Shown: positions 26,779-35,416, counted from the stretch's first letter. The stretch is 64,000 nucleotides of DNA from an uncultured Paracoccaceae bacterium (GCA_947500775.1 CANMTD010000004.1:186001-250000), one strand, 5' to 3'. Notes: generated by a model from the letters alone, not told the origin. Translations and numbers: made by a program.

Positions 26779-26958
26779 ATGACCGACGAAATTCCCAACG
26801 ACCTGCCCCCCGCCGCCCAACGCGCGCTGGCCGAAGCCGAAGAACGGCGCAAGAAAGCCGCCACACAGGAACTGCCCGTTGAACTGGGCGGGCGCGATGG
26901 GCCCGAACCCGTGCGTTACGGCGATTGGGAGAAAAAGGGCATCGCGGTCGATTTCTGA
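26779..26958 (+). CDS. DUF1674 protein (succinate dehydrogenase assembly factor 4 homologue)
   Basis: A 59-aa protein: Lys/Glu/Ala-rich N-terminus and the conserved C-terminal GGRDGPEPVRYGDWEKKGIAVDF that defines DUF1674/SDHAF4. In mitochondria this factor binds flavinylated SdhA during complex II assembly; in alphaproteobacteria the same role is inferred. AAGGA precedes the ATG at 26779. The gene is monocistronic, divergent from rsmB and convergent with dapB. Confidence 0.9.
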   Translation: MTDEIPNDLPPAAQRALAEAEERRKKAATQELPVELGGRDGPEPVRYGDWEKKGIAVDF

Positions 26959-26975
26959 CCCCGATACCGGACCCT

Positions 26976-27785
26976 TCAGAAGCCCAGCACATCCGCCATG
27001 CTATAGGCGCCCGGATGTCTACCCTGCCCCCAAAGCGCGGCGCGCAGCGCGCCCCGGGCAAAGACCTGCCGGTCGGTTGCCACATGGCGCAGGGTCACAC
27101 GTTCGCCGGTACCGGCAAACAGCACGTCATGTTCGCCAACGATATCCCCGCCCCGGATCGCGGAAAATCCGATATGCCCGCGTTGCCGTGCGCCGGTGAT
27201 CCCGTCGCGCCCGCTGTCCGACACTTTTGACAGATCCACGCCCCGCCCTTCGGCGGCGGCCTGCCCCAGCATCAGCGCCGTGCCCGAGGGCGCATCGACC
27301 TTGTGGCGGTGGTGCGCCTCGATCACCTCGATATCGTAATCCTCGCCCAGCGCCTGCGCCACCTTGCGGGTCAGCTGCACCAACAGGTTGACGCCCAGGC
27401 TCATGTTGCCCGCGCGTATCACGGTCGCGTGGCGGGCGGCGCGGTTGATCCGGGCGATGTCATCCTCGGTCAGGCCGGTGGTGCCGATGACATGCACCGC
27501 GCGTGCCTGCGCCGCGATATCTGCGAATGCGACCGTGGCGGCGGGGGCGGTGAAATCGATCACCGCCTGCGCGCGGGCCATCGCCTCCAGCGGGTCATCG
27601 GTCACCGCCACGCCTGCGGCCCCCAGCCCCATCCGTTCGCCGATATCGTCGCCCAGCCAATCGTGGCCCGGCCGTTCCAGCGCGCCCACCAGGCGGGCCT
27701 CGTCGCTGTCCATCACGGTACGGACCAGCATCTGTCCCATCCGGCCCGATACACCCGTGATGACTATTCCCGGCAGGTTGGTCAT
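26976..27785 (-). CDS. dapB: 4-hydroxy-tetrahydrodipicolinate reductase
   Basis: A 269-aa NAD(P)H-dependent reductase of the lysine/diaminopimelate pathway. N-terminal [10 protein letters not shown] nucleotide-binding motif (about 10-19), GTTGLTEDD, and the catalytic-site block [16 protein letters not shown] (His-His and Lys). ATG 27785 follows GGGAGA; the longer frame to 27869 lacks family similarity. Confidence 0.96.
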   Translation of the reverse strand: MTNLPGIVITGVSGRMGQMLVRTVMDSDEARLVGALERPGHDWLGDDIGERMGLGAAGVAVTDDPLEAMARAQAVIDFTAPAATVAFADIAAQARAVHVIGTTGLTEDDIARINRAARHATVIRAGNMSLGVNLLVQLTRKVAQALGEDYDIEVIEAHHRHKVDAPSGTALMLGQAAAEGRGVDLSKVSDSGRDGITGARQRGHIGFSAIRGGDIVGEHDVLFAGTGERVTLRHVATDRQVFARGALRAALWGQGRHPGAYSMADVLGF

Positions 27786-27885
27786 GTCGCTCTCCCTCAA
27801 AATCGCTCGGCCCGGTTTAGCCGAGCCACCCGCGCTTGGCAAAGCCCTGCTTGCAGGCGCGCCTGCCATCCCCTAGATGCAGGGC

Positions 27886-28305
27886 ATGGCAAAGAACCGA
27901 TTTCATACCGGCGGGGCACCGTCACAGCGTCAGCTGCGCGTGGGCGAGCTGATCCGGCGCACCCTGTCGGACGTGCTGGCGCGCGGCGATGTGCATGATC
28001 CCGACCTGAACCGCATGTCGATCACCGTGGGCGAGGTGCGCACATCGCCCGACCTCAAGATCGCCACCGCCTTTGTGCTGCCGCTGGGCGGCAAGGGCGC
28101 CGAAGAAGCGTTGGAGGCATTGCGGCGCAACCGTCATGAACTGCGCCGGTCGGTGTCCAAGGCGCTGACCCTGAAATTCTCGCCCGAGCTGCGGTTCGCG
28201 ATCGATGAAACCTTCGACCAGATGGATGAAACCCGCCGTCTGCTGTCGCAGGAAACCGTCTGGCGCGACACCCACGAGGATGAGGATGGGGATGACGAGG
28301 CTTAA
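27886..28305 (+). CDS. rbfA: 30S ribosome-binding factor A
   Basis: A 139-aa RbfA with the KH-type core [22 protein letters not shown]...[19 protein letters not shown]. It assists 16S 5'-end maturation and cold adaptation of the 30S subunit. The start is either ATG 27877 (MQG) or 27886 (MAKNRF); the latter matches family N-termini. The acidic tail [12 protein letters not shown] overlaps the next gene by 14 nt. Confidence 0.94.
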   Translation: MAKNRFHTGGAPSQRQLRVGELIRRTLSDVLARGDVHDPDLNRMSITVGEVRTSPDLKIATAFVLPLGGKGAEEALEALRRNRHELRRSVSKALTLKFSPELRFAIDETFDQMDETRRLLSQETVWRDTHEDEDGDDEA

Positions 28306-29044
28306 GATCCTCGCGCTGGCGGGCCTTCTGGCCTGCGGGCTGTCCGGGGCCGGGCAGGCCGCCGAATGTTTCAGCCAGACCCATCAGGCCAATGACTATA
28401 CCGTCTGCAAAGTCGATCCCGCACAAGAGGAACTGCGCCTGTTCCGGGCACAGCCCGACGGTCAGGTGCTGGGCAGTTTCAACCGGGTGAACGATCTGCT
28501 GGCCCCGGATGGCCACGCCTTGGGCTTTGCAATGAACGCGGGCATGTATCACCGCGACCGCGCGCCGGTGGGCCTGTATATCGAAGACGGCCAGGAACAG
28601 GCGCGGATCGTATCGCGCGCGGGCCCCGGCAATTTTGGCCTGCTGCCCAACGGCGTCTTCTGCGTCACGGACAGCGGCGGCGCGCAGGTGATCGAAACGC
28701 TGGCCTATGTCGCCGATCCGCCCGCCTGTCGCCATGCCACCCAATCGGGGCCGATGCTGGTGATCGACGGCGCGCTGCATCCCCGGTTTTTGAAAGACGG
28801 CACCTCGCGCTATATCCGCAACGGGGTGGGCGTGCGCGCCGACGGTCAGGTGTTTTTCGCGATCTCGGATCAGCCGGTCACCTTTTACGAATTCGGCGGA
28901 TTGTTCCGCGATGTGCTGAACACGCCGAACGCGCTGTATTTTGACGGGAATGTCTCGCGCCTGTATGCGCCGCAGGTCGGGCGCGACGATGCGGGCTTTC
29001 CCATGGGGCCGATCATCGGCACGGTAACACCGCAAACCCGTTGA
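28292..29044 (+). CDS. Phosphodiester glycosidase (NAGPA-domain) family exported protein
   Basis: A 250-aa protein with a signal peptide ([20 protein letters not shown]) and a NAGPA/DUF2233-type domain: [42 protein letters not shown] and [13 protein letters not shown] are the characteristic blocks. Related proteins cleave phosphodiester-linked sugars or bind glycan; the substrate here is unknown. ATG 28292 has GAGG at 6 nt; ATG 28286 is also in frame. Overlaps rbfA and lies just upstream of truB, so probably cotranscribed. Confidence 0.85.
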   Translation: MTRLKILALAGLLACGLSGAGQAAECFSQTHQANDYTVCKVDPAQEELRLFRAQPDGQVLGSFNRVNDLLAPDGHALGFAMNAGMYHRDRAPVGLYIEDGQEQARIVSRAGPGNFGLLPNGVFCVTDSGGAQVIETLAYVADPPACRHATQSGPMLVIDGALHPRFLKDGTSRYIRNGVGVRADGQVFFAISDQPVTFYEFGGLFRDVLNTPNALYFDGNVSRLYAPQVGRDDAGFPMGPIIGTVTPQTR

Positions 29045-29098
29045 CGGCACCGGCCCGCTTTTGTAGCAGGCACGCCTGATGAATTGGAGCATGTGAAC

Positions 29099-30004
29099 GT
29101 GGGACGCAGCCGCAAGGGACGCGATATTTCGGGATGGTTGGTGGTGGACAAGCCCGCCGGCATCAGCTCGAACGCCGTGGTGAACAAGGTCCGCTGGGCT
29201 TTCAACGCCAAAAAGGCAGGCCACGCCGGGACGCTGGACCCCGAGGCCACCGGGGTTCTGGCGGTCGCGCTGGGCGAGGCGACCAAGACCGTGCCCTATA
29301 TCACCGACGCGCTGAAAGCCTACCGCTTCACCGTCCGGCTGGGGCAGGCCACCAACACCGATGACGCCGAAGGCGAGGTGACCGATCAAAGCGATGCCCG
29401 CCCCACCGACGCCGACATCATCGCCGCCCTGCCCGCCCTTACCGGCGATATCATGCAGGTCCCGCCGAAATTCAGTGCCGTCAAGATTGATGGCGAACGC
29501 GCCTATAAACTGGCGCGCGACGACGAAGATTTCGAAATCGCGGCGCGGCCCCTTTATGTCGAAAGCCTGGAACTGGTCGACCGTCCCGATGCCGATCACG
29601 TGACGCTGGACATGGTCTGCGGCAAGGGCGGCTATGTCCGGGCGATTGCCCGCGATCTGGGGGCGATGCTGGGCTGTTTCGGCCATGTCCGCGAATTGCG
29701 GCGGATCTGGTCGGGGCCCTTCGATGTCGAAGATGGCGTGACGATGGATCAGATCGAGGCTTTGGCGAAATCCCCCGAACTGGACGCCTTCCTGCAACCG
29801 CTGGAGGTGGGTCTGGCCGATCTGCCCGAACTGCGCTGCACCGCCGACGGGGCCGCACGGCTGCGCAACGGCAACCCCGGCATGGTTCTGACCTCGGACG
29901 CCGAATACGGGGACGAGGCCTGGGCCTCGCTTGACGGCAAGGCGGTGGCCGTCGGCCGCTATAAGGCGGGCGAGCTGCATCCAAGCCGGGTCTTCCTGCA
30001 CTGA
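29099..30004 (+). CDS. truB: tRNA pseudouridine(55) synthase
   Basis: A 301-aa TruB that makes pseudouridine 55 in the T-loop of tRNAs. Catalytic Asp47 in [11 protein letters not shown], with KPAGISS and the VRAIARDLG block. GTG at 29099 ([13 protein letters not shown]) has GGAG 9 nt upstream and matches family N-termini; TTG 29084 and GTG 29093 are alternatives, and an ATG at 29091 is out of frame. Confidence 0.95.
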   Translation: MGRSRKGRDISGWLVVDKPAGISSNAVVNKVRWAFNAKKAGHAGTLDPEATGVLAVALGEATKTVPYITDALKAYRFTVRLGQATNTDDAEGEVTDQSDARPTDADIIAALPALTGDIMQVPPKFSAVKIDGERAYKLARDDEDFEIAARPLYVESLELVDRPDADHVTLDMVCGKGGYVRAIARDLGAMLGCFGHVRELRRIWSGPFDVEDGVTMDQIEALAKSPELDAFLQPLEVGLADLPELRCTADGAARLRNGNPGMVLTSDAEYGDEAWASLDGKAVAVGRYKAGELHPSRVFLH

Positions 30005-30015
30005 CGGCGGGCGCC

Positions 30016-30076
30016 TTTGTAACATTGTGACACCCGCCTCACGCGGATGTCAGCCGGATGCGCCGCTTGTTACAAA
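30016..30076. repeat. Inverted repeat downstream of truB
   Basis: TTTGTAACA at 30016-30024 and its exact complement TGTTACAAA at 30068-30076, 43 nt apart, lie in the 195-nt gap between truB and a membrane-protein gene. Role unknown. Confidence 0.4.
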
Positions 30077-30199
30077 ATTCGTTTCAATTCAGGCCGGTAC
30101 ACCCGCCAATCCTCATTATCGCGTGAGGGCGGCTGCGACAGCGCGCCCCACCCCTTAGGTTGATCGCAACGCAACATGCCAACCCAAGGACCGACCGCC

Positions 30200-30682
30200 A
30201 TGAAACAGACCGCCCTGACCATCCTGATCGCCGGCGCCTTTGCCACCATCGCCTTTGACCTGTTCGGACAGGCGCTCAGCCCGCTGTTCGGCTATGCCAA
30301 GCTTGCCCCGGTCGGACTGGCCGGTGCGACGCTGAAAACCGTCTTTGGCGCGAACCCCAAGGGGGCCGCCTATCTGCTGCATACGATGACCGGGCTGCTG
30401 GCCTATCCGCTGGGCTATTACCTGATCGCCCGCCCGATCCAGATGGCCATCCTGCCGCGCCTGCCCTGGCTGGTGACGGCCACCGCCTACGGCGTCGTGC
30501 TGTGGGTCTTTGCGCTGTTTGTCATGGCCCATCTGGTCGCCGGTATGCCCGCGTTCCTGGGCTGGAGCGGGATCACCTGGGTCGCGCTGTGGGGCCACAT
30601 CGTCTTTGCGCTGGTCGCCGCCCTGGTGATCGAACAGCGCGGGGCGCGGTTCAGCTTTGCCAACCGCAGGCTGCCCGCCTAA
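30200..30682 (+). CDS. Integral membrane protein of unknown function
   Basis: A 160-aa hydrophobic protein with about four TM helices (roughly residues 5-25, 58-80, 90-115, 120-148) and short polar loops. AAGGACCGACCGCC precedes the ATG. I do not recognise the family. It stands alone between truB and the MscS gene and is followed by a perfect 11-bp hairpin. Confidence 0.75.
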   Translation: MKQTALTILIAGAFATIAFDLFGQALSPLFGYAKLAPVGLAGATLKTVFGANPKGAAYLLHTMTGLLAYPLGYYLIARPIQMAILPRLPWLVTATAYGVVLWVFALFVMAHLVAGMPAFLGWSGITWVALWGHIVFALVAALVIEQRGARFSFANRRLPA

Positions 30683-30706
30683 GCCAGTTCCAGACCATCC
30701 GACAGC

Positions 30707-30735
30707 TCCGCATACCGTGCATTTCGGTATGCGGA
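30707..30735 (+). terminator. Hairpin, putative terminator
   Basis: TCCGCATACCG (30707-30717) and CGGTATGCGGA (30725-30735) pair perfectly over 11 bp with a 7-nt loop. There is no T-run, so termination efficiency is uncertain. Confidence 0.55.
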
Positions 30736-30799
30736 CAAACTCTGCCCGCTTGAGCTTGCCCGCCCTGCCGTGCCAGACTGCACAGTCAGGAGGATGCGC

Positions 30800-32167
30800 A
30801 TGGAAACAATTGTCAGTGAGGTCGGTTCGCAGGCATCGGAACTGTACCATATGCTGACCAGCACCGCCGGGTCGCTGCTGCTGCCATCGCGGTTGCGGCA
30901 GATCGTGATCCTTGTGGTGCTGTTTGTTGTCGCCTACGGCCTGCGCCGCTGGGCATCGCCGCGCCTGTACGATTGGATGCGCAGCCGCGAAGGCTGGCCC
31001 AAATGGCGCCTGCGGGTGGTGCTGATCCTGCAAAAGCGATTGCAACTGATCTTTTACGCCGCCCTGTGCTGGGCCGCCGGTTTTGTCATCTCTCAGATTA
31101 CGGTCTTTCCATCGCATCGCTATCTGATCGGGCTGGTCGCTTCGATCGTGACCGCCTGGCTGGTGGTGGTTCTGGCCGCGCGGCTGGTCAACAACCGGTT
31201 CCTGCGTCAGGTGATCACCTATGGGCTGCTGACCTATGTCACCCTGCATTATCTGGGGCTGGTGGATGAATTTTCCGCCTTTCTGGACGGGGCTGCCATT
31301 GAGTTCGGCGATTTCCGGCTGTCGGCGCTGGCCATCCTGAAAGCGCTGATCGTCACCGGTATTCTGGTGACCGGCGCGCGGCTGATTTCAACCACCAGCG
31401 CCAGTCAGATCCGGGCCAATACCGATATTTCGCCGTCGATGCAGGTGCTGGCGATCAAGGTCATGCAGGTGGTGCTGTATGGATCGGCCTTTTTCATCGG
31501 GCTTAAGGCCGTGGGGTTCGATCTGACCGGGCTGGCGGTTCTTTCGGGGGCCATCGGTGTCGGCCTGGGCTTCGGCCTGCAAAAGGTCGTGTCCAATCTA
31601 GTGTCGGGCGTCATCATCCTGTTGGACAAGTCGATCAAACCCGGCGACGTCATTTCACTGGGCGAAACCTTTGGCTGGATCAACGCGCTGGGCGCGCGCT
31701 ACGTGTCGATCACCACGCGGGACGGGCGCGAATACCTGATCCCGAACGAAGACCTGATCACCGGGCAGGTCGTCAACTGGTCGCATTCCAACGATTTCGT
31801 GCGGCTGGATATCACCTTTGGCACCGCCTATCACGACGATCCGCATCAGGTCCGCAACATTGCCATCAATGCCGCCAAAAGCGTCGACCGGGTTCTGAAT
31901 CACCGCCCGCCCGTCTGCCATATCACCGGTTTCGGCGACAGTTCGGTGGACTACATCATGCGGTTCTGGATCAGGGACCCCACCGGGGGGCTGACCAATA
32001 TCCGCGGCGATGTCTATCTGGCGCTTTGGGATGCGTTTCAGGATCACGGCATCTCGATTCCATTCCCGCAGCGCGAGGTGACGCTACTGGAAGGCAGCCA
32101 GCTGACCACCCACACCGACCCCGATCGGCCCAATCAGCACACATCCGCCACAGAAACGCAGCCCTGA
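30800..32167 (+). CDS. Mechanosensitive ion channel, MscS family
   Basis: A 455-aa MscS-like channel with extra N-terminal helices before the conserved pore. The pore helix and beta domain are clear: AIGVGLGFGLQKVVSNLVSGVIILLDKSIKPGDVI, then NEDLITGQVVNWS. The C-terminal vestibule domain runs to about 430 and ends in a polar tail. AGGAGG is 6 nt before ATG 30800. It likely acts as an osmotic release valve in the inner membrane. Confidence 0.92.
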   Translation: METIVSEVGSQASELYHMLTSTAGSLLLPSRLRQIVILVVLFVVAYGLRRWASPRLYDWMRSREGWPKWRLRVVLILQKRLQLIFYAALCWAAGFVISQITVFPSHRYLIGLVASIVTAWLVVVLAARLVNNRFLRQVITYGLLTYVTLHYLGLVDEFSAFLDGAAIEFGDFRLSALAILKALIVTGILVTGARLISTTSASQIRANTDISPSMQVLAIKVMQVVLYGSAFFIGLKAVGFDLTGLAVLSGAIGVGLGFGLQKVVSNLVSGVIILLDKSIKPGDVISLGETFGWINALGARYVSITTRDGREYLIPNEDLITGQVVNWSHSNDFVRLDITFGTAYHDDPHQVRNIAINAAKSVDRVLNHRPPVCHITGFGDSSVDYIMRFWIRDPTGGLTNIRGDVYLALWDAFQDHGISIPFPQREVTLLEGSQLTTHTDPDRPNQHTSATETQP

Positions 32168-32248
32168 CATTGAGATTTCACAATTGCGATGTTACATTTG
32201 ATCCATGCCCAGCGCCGGGGCTCTGGCGGCGTGTCGATTAGGAGGACG

Positions 32249-32308
32249 ATGTCCTGTCCCTTCATACAGATGCGGTGCACAAGGCACCCGCAACGGATCT
32301 GCCAATGA
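32249..32308 (+). CDS. Candidate 19-codon leader ORF overlapping rsfS start
   Basis: AGGAGG (32240-32245) precedes an ATG at 32249 that opens a 19-codon frame (MSCPFIQMRCTRHPQRICQ) ending in TGA at 32306-32308, overlapping the rsfS ATG as ATGA. The SD-to-ATG spacing is only 3 nt. The same SD is 8 nt from a CTG (32254) in the rsfS frame, so it could instead serve a non-standard rsfS start. Either reading explains why the rsfS ATG itself has only a weak SD. Confidence 0.3.
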   Translation: MSCPFIQMRCTRHPQRICQ

Positions 32309-32670
32309 CGCAGATCCATCCCGACGCCACAAGCGAAGAGCTGCTTGAGCGTATCATCAGTTCGCTGGAATCCGACAAGGCTGATCAGATCGTGACAATC
32401 GACCTGCGCGGGAAAACCGCAATGGCCGATTACATGGTGATCTGTTCGGGTCAATCGACCCGTCAGGTGGCCGCGATTTCCGAAAAGCTGACGGATCGGC
32501 TGAAACAGGAATTCGGACGCTTTTCCAAGGTGGAAGGCAAAGATCAGGGCGATTGGGTTCTGATCGATACGGGCGATGTGATCGTCCATGTATTCCGCCC
32601 CGAAGTGCGCGAATTCTATCAGCTTGAAAAGATGTGGCTGCCCGCCGGCGCCAGCGCCGCCAAGGTTTAA
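32305..32670 (+). CDS. rsfS: Ribosomal silencing factor RsfS
   Basis: A 121-aa RsfS/Iojap/DUF143 protein: SSLESDKADQIVTIDLRGKTAMADYMVICSG and the terminal GDWVLIDTGDVIVHVF...FYQLEKMW are the family hallmarks. It binds uL14 and blocks subunit joining when nutrients are low. ATG 32305 gives the usual number of residues before the core. In-frame GTG 32275 and CTG 32254 are alternatives. It overlaps rlmH by 1 nt. Confidence 0.94.
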   Translation: MTQIHPDATSEELLERIISSLESDKADQIVTIDLRGKTAMADYMVICSGQSTRQVAAISEKLTDRLKQEFGRFSKVEGKDQGDWVLIDTGDVIVHVFRPEVREFYQLEKMWLPAGASAAKV

Positions 32671-33140
32671 TGCGGGTTCACATCTGCGCTGTGGGCCGCC
32701 TGCGGGCGGGGCCCGAACGCGCGCTGATTGACGACTATGTCACCCGATTTGACCGGACCGGGCGCAATCTGGGCCTGGGGCCGATCACCCTTCACGAGGT
32801 TGAGGATCGCAAAGGCGGTGGCATAGCCGCCGAGGCCTCGCTGTTACAGCGCGCCCTGCCGGACGGGGCAACCCTGTGCACGCTGGATGAACGCGGAACG
32901 GTGATGACCTCGCCGGACTTCGCGGATCGTCTGGCCCGTTGGCGCGATGACGGCTGCGGCGATCTGGCCTTTGTGATCGGCGGGGCGGATGGCATTGACC
33001 CTGCCTTGCGGCGTCAGGCCGATGCCAGCCTGTCGTTCGGCAAAATGGTCTGGCCGCATATGCTGGCGCGGGTGATGCTGAGCGAACAATTGTACCGGGC
33101 CGCCTCGATCCTGTCCGGCGCGCCCTATCACCGGGTTTGA
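32670..33140 (+). CDS. rlmH: 23S rRNA (pseudouridine1915-N3)-methyltransferase
   Basis: A 156-aa SPOUT methyltransferase that modifies pseudouridine 1915 in 23S helix 69. The knot motif FVIGGADGIDPALRRQAD and the C-terminal WPHMLARVMLSEQLYRAASILSGAPYHR are conserved. ATG 32670 overlaps the rsfS TAA by one base, the common rsfS-rlmH arrangement. Confidence 0.96.
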   Translation: MRVHICAVGRLRAGPERALIDDYVTRFDRTGRNLGLGPITLHEVEDRKGGGIAAEASLLQRALPDGATLCTLDERGTVMTSPDFADRLARWRDDGCGDLAFVIGGADGIDPALRRQADASLSFGKMVWPHMLARVMLSEQLYRAASILSGAPYHRV

Positions 33141-33162
33141 AAAACCGACCCATTCAAAAAAG

Positions 33163-33197
33163 AAAGACCTGGACCCCGGTGTGGGTGCAGGTCTTTT
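33163..33197 (+). terminator. Rho-independent terminator of rsfS-rlmH
   Basis: AAAGACCTG (33163-33171) pairs with CAGGTCTTT (33188-33196), followed by T; A-rich upstream (bidirectional, also facing the convergent small gene). Confidence 0.75.
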
Positions 33198-33308
33198 ACG
33201 CTTAAGCTCAGTGGCTGGCTGTAACATCGGTTTCGACCGATTGCCGCCGCAGGCCCAATACTTACAACGAGTTTAGCGATACCGTGGGGACGGATTATTG
33301 TTCTGAAA

Positions 33309-33488
33309 TCAGCTGTGCAGCTTGCCGCGCCATTCGCTGTTTTCAAACAGGGCAAGGGCCTTGGCATGCGTCACTGGCGGCAGGTTTCTGAAACGCGGAA
33401 GGCAGATTTGCTGAGCGCGTTTGGCGCGCAGCTGTTCAAGGGCATTCACACGGGCGGCGCGGGCAACGTTAGCGATACTGGGTGTCAT
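33309..33488 (-). CDS. Small basic protein of unknown function (59 aa)
   Basis: A 59-aa, Arg/Ala/Leu-rich basic protein (begins MTPSIANVARAARVNALEQL) with no signal peptide or TM segment. ATG 33488 has GGAG 9 nt upstream; the longer frame to 33566 crosses a hairpin (33518-33533) that more likely lies in the 5' leader. I do not recognise the family. It is convergent with rlmH. The opposite strand also has an open frame, which I judge the shadow. Confidence 0.55.
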   Translation of the reverse strand: MTPSIANVARAARVNALEQLRAKRAQQICLPRFRNLPPVTHAKALALFENSEWRGKLHS

Positions 33489-33842
33489 AGCGGTGTTCTC
33501 CGTATTGCTGTTAAGTTGTTGTGCCCCCACAACTTCGAGCTTGGTTAATAAGGGCCTGCAGGACACGCAAAACTATTCGAACAAACTGTTGCCAAAACCT
33601 GAACACTGGAAGAACACAAAAACGTCACACAGTTTAATTAAATTTTTTCAAATAGTTAACGGCATATGAATTAAATTCTTCTTCGAAATCAAACCCGAAT
33701 TTCGCGGCCTGCGGGGCGCCCAAAAAACCAAACCTGCCCTTTTGGGCAAGTTGCACACCCCTAAGGTGTTCCCCGAATCGGGCGAATCGCCCCCCGTTTA
33801 CAGCGCTTGAAACCCACACCCCGTGCCCCTTAAAAGGGCACC
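33489..33842. other. 354-nt intergenic region with an AT-rich island
   Basis: The region separates the 59-aa gene (minus) from the DUF1643 gene (plus). A hairpin GTTGTG/CACAAC sits at 33518-33533 in the leader of the 59-aa gene. About 33632-33690 is strikingly AT-rich for this genome, with repeated TTAA. From 33740 the sequence is C/G-rich again and ends with a GTGCCC/GGGCAC hairpin (33823-33841) abutting the DUF1643 ATG. Short open frames occur on both strands, but none has a convincing start signal. Confidence 0.6.
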
Positions 33843-34358
33843 ATGATCACCCGAACACATCAAAAAGACGACGCAGCCTCGACCGCGGTTTACTCGGATT
33901 GCGAAAAATACCGCTATTTGTTGACGCGGGTCTGGATGCCGGATCAGCCAAAAGTGCTGTTTGTCATGCTGAACCCGTCCACCGCGACTGAGGTTCAGAA
34001 CGATCCGACGGTCGAACGCTGCGAACGCCGCGCCCGTACGCTGGGGTTTGGCGGGTTCCGGGTGACCAACATCTTTGCCTATCGCGCCACCGACCCAAAG
34101 GTGATGCGCGCGCAGGCTGACCCCGTCGGGCCGGAAAACGACACCGCGATCCGCGACAGCGCCTCTTGGGCCGACCGGGTCATCTGTGCCTGGGGCACGC
34201 ACGGCGCCCATCTGTCCCGTGGCCCGGCGGTCGAAGGCCTGCTGCGCCAGACCGGCCATCCGCTGTACCATCTGGGGCTCAGCAAGGCGGGGCACCCCAA
34301 GCATCCGCTTTACATCAGCTATGCCCAGCAGCCCGCGCTTTGGCCGGACGCCCCCTGA
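33843..34358 (+). CDS. DUF1643 domain-containing protein
   Basis: A 171-aa protein matching DUF1643: YRYLLTRVW, VLFVMLNPSTATEVQNDPTVERCERRARTLGFGGFRVTNIFAYRATDPK and VICAWGTHG are the conserved blocks. Function unknown; members are scattered and often near mobile or accessory genes. The SD (AAGGG) overlaps the right arm of a 6-bp hairpin at 33823-33841, so translation might be damped by structure. Confidence 0.88.
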   Translation: MITRTHQKDDAASTAVYSDCEKYRYLLTRVWMPDQPKVLFVMLNPSTATEVQNDPTVERCERRARTLGFGGFRVTNIFAYRATDPKVMRAQADPVGPENDTAIRDSASWADRVICAWGTHGAHLSRGPAVEGLLRQTGHPLYHLGLSKAGHPKHPLYISYAQQPALWPDAP

Positions 34359-34361
34359 AGA

Positions 34362-34396
34362 CTTGGTTAACCAAGCGGGCGAAACTGCCTTCGCCC
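34362..34396. promoter_or_regulatory. Palindrome plus hairpin between DUF1643 and RTX-repeat genes
   Basis: CTTGGTTAACCAAG (34362-34375) is a perfect 14-bp palindrome directly after the DUF1643 stop; GGGCGAA/TTCGCCC (34377-34383, 34390-34396) forms a hairpin next to it. The palindrome contains TTAACC, like a CtrA half-site, on both strands. Confidence 0.5.
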
Positions 34397-34471
34397 ACGC
34401 AACCCAATGGCGTATTCTGGTGGTGGAGCAATGTATCCCGCGTATTGGGATGCACGAAACGGGGTATCGCC

Positions 34472-35416
34472 ATGTTTGGTCTGGCCGGTCTTTTGGGTTT
34501 GTTTATGGTCGGCGCCTCGGTCGACGTTGCCAGCCTGTTGTCCAACGACACCGACGAAGACGAAGATCCGGTCGAAGGCACCGCTGGCAATGACACGCTG
34601 GCGGGCAGCGAGGGCGATGATCTTATCCACGGGCTGCTGGGCGACGATGTGGCCAACGGCGGCGAAGGCAATGATACGATCGACGGCGGCGAAGGCGACG
34701 ATCTGCTGTTCGGGGCCGAAGACGACGACCTGCTGATCGGCGGATTGGGCGCGGATGACCTGTTGGGCGATCTGGGCGACGATGCCATTCTGGGCGGCAC
34801 CGGCGATGACCAACTGCTGGGTCAGGCGGGCGACGATATGCTGTTTGGCGGTGAAGGCAACGACCGTATCATCGGCGGCCCGGGCCATGACATCCTGAAC
34901 GGCGGCGAAGGTGACGACGGGCTGATGGGCGGCTTTGGCGATGACACCATTGTCGGCGGCACCGGAACCGACGTGCTGAACGGCAACAGCGGTAACGACA
35001 CCATATTTGGCGTCGCCCCCGCCGATGACACCGGCACCATCCTGGATGACGCAACCAGGGATTATCTGAACGGCGGGCGCGATGACGACACGCTGGTCAT
35101 CGGCGCGCAGGACAATGTGACCGGCGGCGAAGGCGCGGATCAGTTCATTCTGGGCGACTGGATCAGCGAGGCGGGCGCCGCGATCATCGAAGATTACGAC
35201 GCCGCCGAAGACGACATCGTGGTTGTCTACGATGATGTCGAACATCCCGATCCGGTCCTGTCGATCGCCCCTGCCGAAAACGACGATGAAACCGCCCTGT
35301 TGATGCTGGACGGCCTGCCGCTGGCGGAATTGGTGGACGCCGCCGATCTGGACCTGTCGCAGATTTCGCTGATCGCCAAAAGCTCGATTTCGGCGGTTTT
35401 GACCGATACGGTCTAA
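34472..35416 (+). CDS. RTX-type calcium-binding repeat protein
   Basis: A 314-aa, very acidic protein. Residues 3-18 are hydrophobic (a short anchor or signal-like segment), then a DEDEDP linker, then about ten GGxGxD nonapeptide repeats (about residues 30-175; GGEGNDTIDGGEGDDLLFG and so on) that form a calcium-dependent beta-roll. The C-terminal 120 residues are acidic without repeats and contain SISAVLTDTV at the end. RTX proteins are usually exported by type I secretion; no T1SS genes are nearby. The start is chosen at the ATG before FGLAGLLG; upstream frame is DUF1643 shadow. Confidence 0.85.
   Translation: MFGLAGLLGLFMVGASVDVASLLSNDTDEDEDPVEGTAGNDTLAGSEGDDLIHGLLGDDVANGGEGNDTIDGGEGDDLLFGAEDDDLLIGGLGADDLLGDLGDDAILGGTGDDQLLGQAGDDMLFGGEGNDRIIGGPGHDILNGGEGDDGLMGGFGDDTIVGGTGTDVLNGNSGNDTIFGVAPADDTGTILDDATRDYLNGGRDDDTLVIGAQDNVTGGEGADQFILGDWISEAGAAIIEDYDAAEDDIVVVYDDVEHPDPVLSIAPAENDDETALLMLDGLPLAELVDAADLDLSQISLIAKSSISAVLTDTV

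Noticed and set aside
28055-30025. A 656-codon frame antisense to rbfA, the NAGPA protein and truB
   Set aside because: Same cause; the three sense genes have clear motifs and start signals.
33421-33669. Plus-strand frame containing a lipobox-like VLLLSCC
   Set aside because: It overlaps the 59-aa minus gene, has no Shine-Dalgarno and no ATG near the hydrophobic stretch; kept only as an alternative to test by conservation.
33634-33819. Minus-strand 61-codon frame through the AT-rich island
   Set aside because: GTG start without a Shine-Dalgarno and abrupt composition change inside the frame; no family resemblance.
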